DNA of 41,009 nucleotides from a virus: positions 1 to 41,009 of the IMG/VR virus record IMGVR_UViG_3300024939_000001; one strand, given 5' to 3'. The notes under the pieces are model-generated. The model ran no database searches. It was not told where the DNA came from and worked only from the letters and a program-made list of their open reading frames with translations. This document shows positions 37,099 through 41,009 of the stretch, one piece after another. Positions within the stretch are counted from its first letter, which is position 1, and each line of letters starts with the position of its first letter. Position numbers and translations under genes: made by a program.

Positions 37099-37929
37099 CT
37101 AGAAAATGTTACTTACTGCTAACTTAGCTTGAACCTTAGCGCGGAAGGCTTCGTCAGTCTTGTACAATGGGTTCCCCATATCAGCCATCATCTCAGCACG
37201 AGATTGATAAGCACCGTTGCCTACCTTCGTATTGGAATTAGGAGTAATGAGGTCAGTACCGTTTGTACCATTACCTGTCTCAGCACTGTATTTAGTCCAA
37301 AGACCACGTACAGCTTCTTCACGAGAGGTAGCGTCACCTGAGTTAACTGCTTTGTTGTATGCTGCGATGTCAGCTTCAGACAGGTTCGCCTTAGCATAAT
37401 CAATCATAGCTTTGTAACCGTCTTCACCATCAGTGATGCCGAAGGCTTGGGTACGGGCTACTTCAACTTTGGCTTGTTGACCAGCGATGTAGTCATCCAC
37501 CATTGCACGAGGAATACCGGCTTTCTCTAACTTAGCATAGCTGTCATCAGACAATGTACCGGACTCATCATACTCTTTAGACAAACTAGGCATATCAAGA
37601 CCAGCGGCCTCAACTGCTTCCTGAGCAGCGTCTTTAGGAGCGTCTTCAGGTTTGTCTTTAGGAGTTACTTCAGGTTCTTTCTTAGTGCTGTTAGCTTTCT
37701 CTAACTCAGTGTAACTCTTAGCTAGTGCAGCATAATCTACTACACCTGTCTCAGCGTTATAGAACTTGTCAGGGATGCCTTCAGGCTTCGCAGGAACTTC
37801 AGGAGGGGCTTCTTCAGCTACGGGAGCTACACCACCATTTACAGCAGCTTCACCCATAGCAGCCATCTTAGCGATGTACTCAGGATTCTCAGGAGTTACT
37901 TCCGTACCAATCTGTAAAGTATCTGCCAT
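37099..37929 (-). CDS. Capsid assembly scaffold protein (T7 gp9-like)
   Basis: 276 residues from ATG 37929 (MADTLQIGTEVTPENP); ATG 37962 lies inside the previous gene. Acidic, Glu/Ala/Pro/Lys-rich and helical, with EEAPPEVPAKPEGIPDKFYN and a DUF-like end (GAYQSRAEMMADMGNPLY, FRAKVQAKLAVSNIF). Typical of T7-type scaffolds, which guide procapsid assembly and then leave. Directly precedes the capsid gene region as in T7. Confidence 0.9.
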   Translation of the reverse strand: MADTLQIGTEVTPENPEYIAKMAAMGEAAVNGGVAPVAEEAPPEVPAKPEGIPDKFYNAETGVVDYAALAKSYTELEKANSTKKEPEVTPKDKPEDAPKDAAQEAVEAAGLDMPSLSKEYDESGTLSDDSYAKLEKAGIPRAMVDDYIAGQQAKVEVARTQAFGITDGEDGYKAMIDYAKANLSEADIAAYNKAVNSGDATSREEAVRGLWTKYSAETGNGTNGTDLITPNSNTKVGNGAYQSRAEMMADMGNPLYKTDEAFRAKVQAKLAVSNIF

Positions 37930-37930
37930 A

Positions 37931-38236
37931 TTAGTTATGTGTAATCGTAGTACCGTCAGCAAGAACTACAGTAGTGCCAGGTTCTACTCCACCATTACTG
38001 ATAGGAGGCGAATAGCCTTCAGGAACTGCTGCTTGAACAGGTAAGGTTTCTACCGGAGCTAAATCAATAGCTGCTGTATCAATGTTTACCGGAGCTGTAT
38101 CAACTACTTCTTGACTTTCATTGACTACTTCTACGGGAGCTTGAGACTGCTCAGTTACTTCAGTGATCGCTACGGTTTCTACCGGGGCTGTTGGAACTAC
38201 TTCTTGTGTTACTGGTTGTTTAGGCTTAGTGGCCAT
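37931..38236 (-). CDS. Low-complexity Val/Pro/Thr/Glu-rich protein, 101 aa
   Basis: Lies between portal and scaffold. Built of repeated PVE/TAPV motifs (TAPVETVAITEV, APVEVVNES, LAPVETLPVQA), probably unstructured, with a short C-terminal beta end (TTVVLADGTTITHN). Its stop is 1-2 bases from the scaffold start. Perhaps an accessory or decoration protein; T7 has no counterpart here. Confidence 0.75.
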   Translation of the reverse strand: MATKPKQPVTQEVVPTAPVETVAITEVTEQSQAPVEVVNESQEVVDTAPVNIDTAAIDLAPVETLPVQAAVPEGYSPPISNGGVEPGTTVVLADGTTITHN

Positions 38237-38242
38237 AATTGA

Positions 38243-39811
38243 TTATCCTTGTGAGGGTTGAGGCTGTGCTTGTTGCTGCATCATTGAACTAGCCCCATCA
38301 ACTACACCGGGGATAGCTGTCTGCATCATCTGCATAGCTTGTTGTTGTTGCTGTTTCTGCTCGACTTCAGCTTGGGTCTTGATAAGGTTCTTAGTATCAA
38401 TCTGTAGAGCTGAAGCCCTACGTTTGAAATACTCATCCACACTAAGGTACTGTGCGATGGTTTCCGCACCAAGGGCTTGAGCAGAGGATTGAATGAACAT
38501 ATCGAGTTTCTGAAGGTCAGCAGTTCGACCAAGTGCTTCCATACCAGTAGTGATAGTCGGTTTGACCATCTCTTTAGGTAATGCTGGAATTGAACCTTGA
38601 CGTTGCATACGAGACATCAAGAGTGAAACTAACGGTAACTGAAGTTCCTGAGCTAACACACTGTAGATACCCCCTAGAGCATCTTCCAGTTCACTAGCCA
38701 TGTATCGGATTTCTTCGGCTGTTACCCTATCACCCTTACGTTGTACGGCTGAGTTAAGCATGAAGGCATACGAGAGTCGCTCAGAGATTGCGTCAGTGAC
38801 TTCTTTAGCTACTCTAAAGTCCCCTTGCTTATCTGTCCGCATCGTAGAGATGTCTTCAGCATTACCCGCCAGTACCGCTAAGTTCTTCGCTTCTGCTACG
38901 TCACGCTTACGTGTAGTACCGTTAGGCTTTACAAAAATAAGCATCTTAGCAGCAGCAGCGGAAGCCTCTACGATTGCCTTAGTGAGTCCCTCTAGGGATT
39001 TAAGGTCGCCTAGGTATTCCTCAACATAGCTACGTCCGTAGTCCTCGTTATCCACTGAGATTAATCTTAGGGGTAACCAAGGCGACTTATCTTTAGCGTA
39101 TGAGGTTTTCGTAGACTCAATGACCATACCTTCAATCTCTTGAGTAACTTCCCACTTACCGGAGCGAGTCCGTTCAATCAGGGTGTAGATTTCTATTTCT
39201 TTGTCTTCATCGTTTAGCTTGGCCTTGGCCTCATCGGTTGCGGTTAGCTTCAGCTCCTCACGGAGTTTTTCGTCTAATACTTTTACTGCGATTTCTTCTT
39301 TAGTGATAATTCTTACTACAGCTCCCATAGGGTCACGAGAGACAACATAACGGTCTAACCTGAAGACTCTCAATGAGGTTGTCTTAGGAGGGAGATATAG
39401 AAGAACATTACCAGCTACGACTAACTGTTTAATAGCCTCAAACAATTGGATGCGAATAGCTGAGGAGTTAACCTCGCTGACTACGCGCTTCTCAATCGTA
39501 GAGAGTGCCTCTTCGGTGTCACCGCGAGATGAGCCTAGGGCTTCTAAGATAGAGTCGTCTACAGATAATCTAAAGAAAGGCTGTGAGGGTGGGAAGAGAG
39601 CTAACAGGAGTTTGGACGAAAGGTTGTTTAAACCTCGCGCACCGACACCTTGATAGGGAGTAATGAATTTGGTTGCACTACCCTTAACACTTGGAGGGAC
39701 TAACGTAGGGATTGTCAGTAATGCACATTCCCTAGCTCTGTCTAAGTAAATGTTTCTATCAGACTCTAATTTTGAATACTCACCAGCAATGGTAGATGAA
39801 CTACCTGTCAT
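38243..39811 (-). CDS. Head-tail connector (portal), T7 gp8-like
   Basis: 522 residues (T7: 536). Recognisable segments: YSKLESDRNIYLDRARECAL at the start, KFITPYQGVGARGLNNLSSKLL, LFPPSQPFFRL, and DRVTAEEIRYMASELEDALGG at the wing/stem; C-terminus Gln-rich (a QQQQQ run and MMQQQAQPQ). Forms the 12-mer through which DNA enters and leaves. Confidence 0.96.
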   Translation of the reverse strand: MTGSSSTIAGEYSKLESDRNIYLDRARECALLTIPTLVPPSVKGSATKFITPYQGVGARGLNNLSSKLLLALFPPSQPFFRLSVDDSILEALGSSRGDTEEALSTIEKRVVSEVNSSAIRIQLFEAIKQLVVAGNVLLYLPPKTTSLRVFRLDRYVVSRDPMGAVVRIITKEEIAVKVLDEKLREELKLTATDEAKAKLNDEDKEIEIYTLIERTRSGKWEVTQEIEGMVIESTKTSYAKDKSPWLPLRLISVDNEDYGRSYVEEYLGDLKSLEGLTKAIVEASAAAAKMLIFVKPNGTTRKRDVAEAKNLAVLAGNAEDISTMRTDKQGDFRVAKEVTDAISERLSYAFMLNSAVQRKGDRVTAEEIRYMASELEDALGGIYSVLAQELQLPLVSLLMSRMQRQGSIPALPKEMVKPTITTGMEALGRTADLQKLDMFIQSSAQALGAETIAQYLSVDEYFKRRASALQIDTKNLIKTQAEVEQKQQQQQAMQMMQTAIPGVVDGASSMMQQQAQPQPSQG

Positions 39812-39819
39812 TAGGTTTG

Positions 39820-40008
39820 TTACGCACCTGTAGGAATACTAAGGCCAACTTCACCACGAGGAGTAGTGAGAGATTGTTTACCACGTTTAGCACCCGCGTT
39901 AACATCTAAGCTATCCGCGTCCAACTCAGAACCCGGCTGAAACACAGGGGTAGGTGGTGGAGGTGGTGGAGGTGGGGGTGCATCAGGGATGTCTGCGCCA
40001 AAGCACAT
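39820..40008 (-). CDS. Poly-proline small virion-type protein, 62 aa
   Basis: MCFGADIPDAP followed by a run of nine prolines, then FQPGSELDADSLDVNAGAKR and a Gly-rich end. Small MCFG...PPPP proteins directly before the portal are common in T7-like phages and occupy the place of T7 gp7.3, a virion/adsorption protein. ATG overlaps the preceding stop by one base. Role by position only. Confidence 0.75.
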   Translation of the reverse strand: MCFGADIPDAPPPPPPPPPTPVFQPGSELDADSLDVNAGAKRGKQSLTTPRGEVGLSIPTGA

Positions 40009-40211
40009 TAATCGTCTTCGCTTTCTTTACCGATATGGTAAGTATGTTCTTTTGAAATGGAATACGAGACCATGAGAGAATCAATCAGTCGCCTTTGGTA
40101 AATCCTCCCCCATAACTCCCGGTCTGAAATATCAGTGCTAGGAGATACGGAGGGGTACTGTTGGTCTAACTGCTTGATAAGGTCTACGCTTAAGGGTGGA
40201 AGTGAATCCAT
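40008..40211 (-). CDS. Small late protein, 67 aa
   Basis: MDSLPPLSVDLIKQLDQQYP, then SPSTDISDRELWGRIYQRRLIDSL. The LPPLSxxLIxxLD start recurs in small genes before the portal of T7-like phages. First gene after promoter copy 1, so probably the first of the late transcript. Function unknown. Confidence 0.78.
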   Translation of the reverse strand: MDSLPPLSVDLIKQLDQQYPSVSPSTDISDRELWGRIYQRRLIDSLMVSYSISKEHTYHIGKESEDD

Positions 40212-40221
40212 TGGTGTAATC

Positions 40222-40237
40222 CTTAAGATAATCTTAG
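40222..40237. repeat. Near copy of the 17-bp palindrome, downstream of promoter copy 1
   Basis: CTTAAGATAATCTTAG; differs from the palindromes at 14295 and 20017 only at the centre and last arm base. Confidence 0.6.
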
Positions 40238-40278
40238 GAGACTTAGAGAGAATTGTTTAGATAATCTGTTAGTCATTA

Positions 40279-40312
40279 CTAAGGTGTACACATCAGCGTG
40301 TAACTTGTTGAT
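40279..40312 (-). promoter_or_regulatory. Candidate phage RNA polymerase promoter, copy 1 of 4 (late genes)
   Basis: Minus-strand element with ATCAAC, TTACACGCTGATGTGTACAC and CTTAG. It is nearly the same as copy 2 (11559). It lies in the 124-nt gap before the small late genes and portal and would drive all structural genes. Confidence 0.6.
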
Positions 40313-40335
40313 TTAAAACTAGAAGGTAGTGATTT

Positions 40336-40653
40336 TTAGTGATACTCGCTAGGAGCTACTACGATACGTTCTCCTAGTACAGTTGTCATCTCTACAGGGA
40401 ATCTACGAGTATCTAAGTGATGTCCATTACGAGGCTTCAGGACTACACATTCAAAGGTCATAGCGGAGACTTTTGCTTCTGAAGGACTATACATAGGAAA
40501 GCTGAGTGCTGTATAAGCGTATCGGTCAGAGCGAAGTTCATTCCACTCACCCGGAGTCAGTAAGAAGTAATCAATGGTCTTACCTTCACGTTCAGCTTCG
40601 TACTTCTTTTCCATCAAACGGCCTAGGATTGTTTTCTTGAAAACTACTTTCAT
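40336..40653 (-). CDS. Hypothetical protein, 105 aa
   Basis: ATG 40653 overlaps the stop of the membrane-protein gene (ATGA). Basic start (MKVVFKKTILGRLMEKKYEAE), then YFLLTPGEWNELRSD and a beta-rich rest. Ends the middle block before promoter copy 1. Family not recognised. Confidence 0.8.
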   Translation of the reverse strand: MKVVFKKTILGRLMEKKYEAEREGKTIDYFLLTPGEWNELRSDRYAYTALSFPMYSPSEAKVSAMTFECVVLKPRNGHHLDTRRFPVEMTTVLGERIVVAPSEYH

Positions 40654-40931
40654 TTACGTGCCTTTCGATAGACTGTCTTGAGACCACGGGTTAGCAACGT
40701 AAAGATTGCTGCTAAGACTACCCAAGCAATTAAGACTAGGTTCATCAGCATATTAAAAGCGATCACTGGTAACATAAGAGCTACACCTAAGAACCCTACG
40801 AAAATCTCTAGGTTAGAAACGTTCTTGAAGAATCTCACGTCAAAGTCTTTAATAGCAGGACGTTCGACAAGTTCGGTGTGCCATACCCCCGCTAAGAGTG
40901 TCGGGAGTAATTCTAAAAATTCTTTAAACAT
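40650..40931 (-). CDS. Membrane protein, 93 aa, two TM segments
   Basis: ATG 40931 follows AAGGAACCCTC. A soluble head (MFKEFLELLPTLLAGVWHTEL) is followed by hydrophobic helices LEIFVGFLGVALMLPVIAFN and LVLIAWVVLAAIFTLLT, ending in a basic tail (RGLKTVYRKARK). Inner-membrane location, function unknown. It could be an exclusion or lysis-timing factor; nothing in the sequence decides. Confidence 0.78.
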   Translation of the reverse strand: MFKEFLELLPTLLAGVWHTELVERPAIKDFDVRFFKNVSNLEIFVGFLGVALMLPVIAFNMLMNLVLIAWVVLAAIFTLLTRGLKTVYRKARK

Positions 40932-40940
40932 GAGGGTTCC

Positions 40941-41009
40941 TTAGTTATGTTGAGGGATGCAAGGGGTATTCCAACCAGCCGGGACAGGCTTAGGACATAG
41001 CGGGAATTG
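40941..41009 (-). CDS. Secreted glycine-zipper protein, 3' end (same gene as 1-350)
   Basis: The last 22 codons plus TAA of the gene that starts at 350; frame is kept exactly across the junction once the 50-base overlap is removed. Contains the two cysteines. The stop lies 9 nt before the next gene start at 40931. Confidence 0.85.
   Translation of the reverse strand, partial: QFPLCPKPVPAGWNTPCIPQHN
40960..41009. repeat. Terminal overlap, copy 2
   Basis: Identical to bases 1-50. Confidence 0.9.

Overview
The window is one essentially complete genome of a T7-type short-tailed phage (podovirus, Autographiviridae-like), read here almost entirely as the reverse complement: every gene I accept is on the minus strand. 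The hallmark is a single-subunit T7-type RNA polymerase (11709-14165), together with the T7 order of replication genes (SSB, endonuclease I, amidase, primase-helicase, family A DNA polymerase, 5'-3' exonuclease) and of virion genes (portal, scaffold, capsid, tail tubes A and B, internal core proteins, tail fibre, holin, small and large terminase). The first 50 bases are repeated exactly as the last 50, so this is a closed assembly with an arbitrary cut; one small secreted-protein gene runs across the cut. The host is probably Gram-negative (T7-type tail and internal core, sec-type signal peptides, E. coli-like sigma70 promoter), but I cannot name it.

Read in transcription order from the likely physical genome left end (somewhere in the 19.03-19.63 kb non-coding region): a consensus sigma70 promoter (18995-19023) opens an early block of about a dozen small unknown genes (18948-16265). 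Then come a MarR-type regulator with its own promoter and palindromes, a tyrosine integrase, and a 42-bp stretch matching the 5' half of a tRNA-Leu(UAA) gene (14470-14511), a likely attP. The RNA polymerase follows, then a strong intrinsic terminator (11494-11527). Next are the replication and nucleotide genes (11471-1), densely packed with 1- or 4-nt start/stop overlaps and many proteins under 60 residues. Across the artificial cut the genome continues (41009 downwards) with small genes, then portal, scaffold, a tRNA-like element, capsid and a strong terminator. A lectin-like plus SGNH-esterase gene pair is inserted there, followed by tail tubes, internal core, fibre, lysis and packaging genes, ending with terL, a terminator, and one more small secreted protein near the right end.

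Regulation can be partly read from the sequence. A 34-bp element occurs four times on the minus strand (40279, 20058, 14334, 11559). It lies upstream of the late genes, near the right end, upstream of the polymerase and just after it, and is the best candidate promoter for the phage polymerase. Three of the four copies carry an 8-bp-arm palindrome about 25-45 bp downstream.

The integrase, attP-like tRNA segment and MarR regulator suggest a phage able to integrate, as described for some marine T7-like phages (for example P-SSP7 and certain pelagiphages). The least explained elements are the tRNA-like structure before the capsid gene, a terminase gene that appears to lack any standard start codon, the lectin/esterase module, and the repeat-rich region at the probable genome ends.
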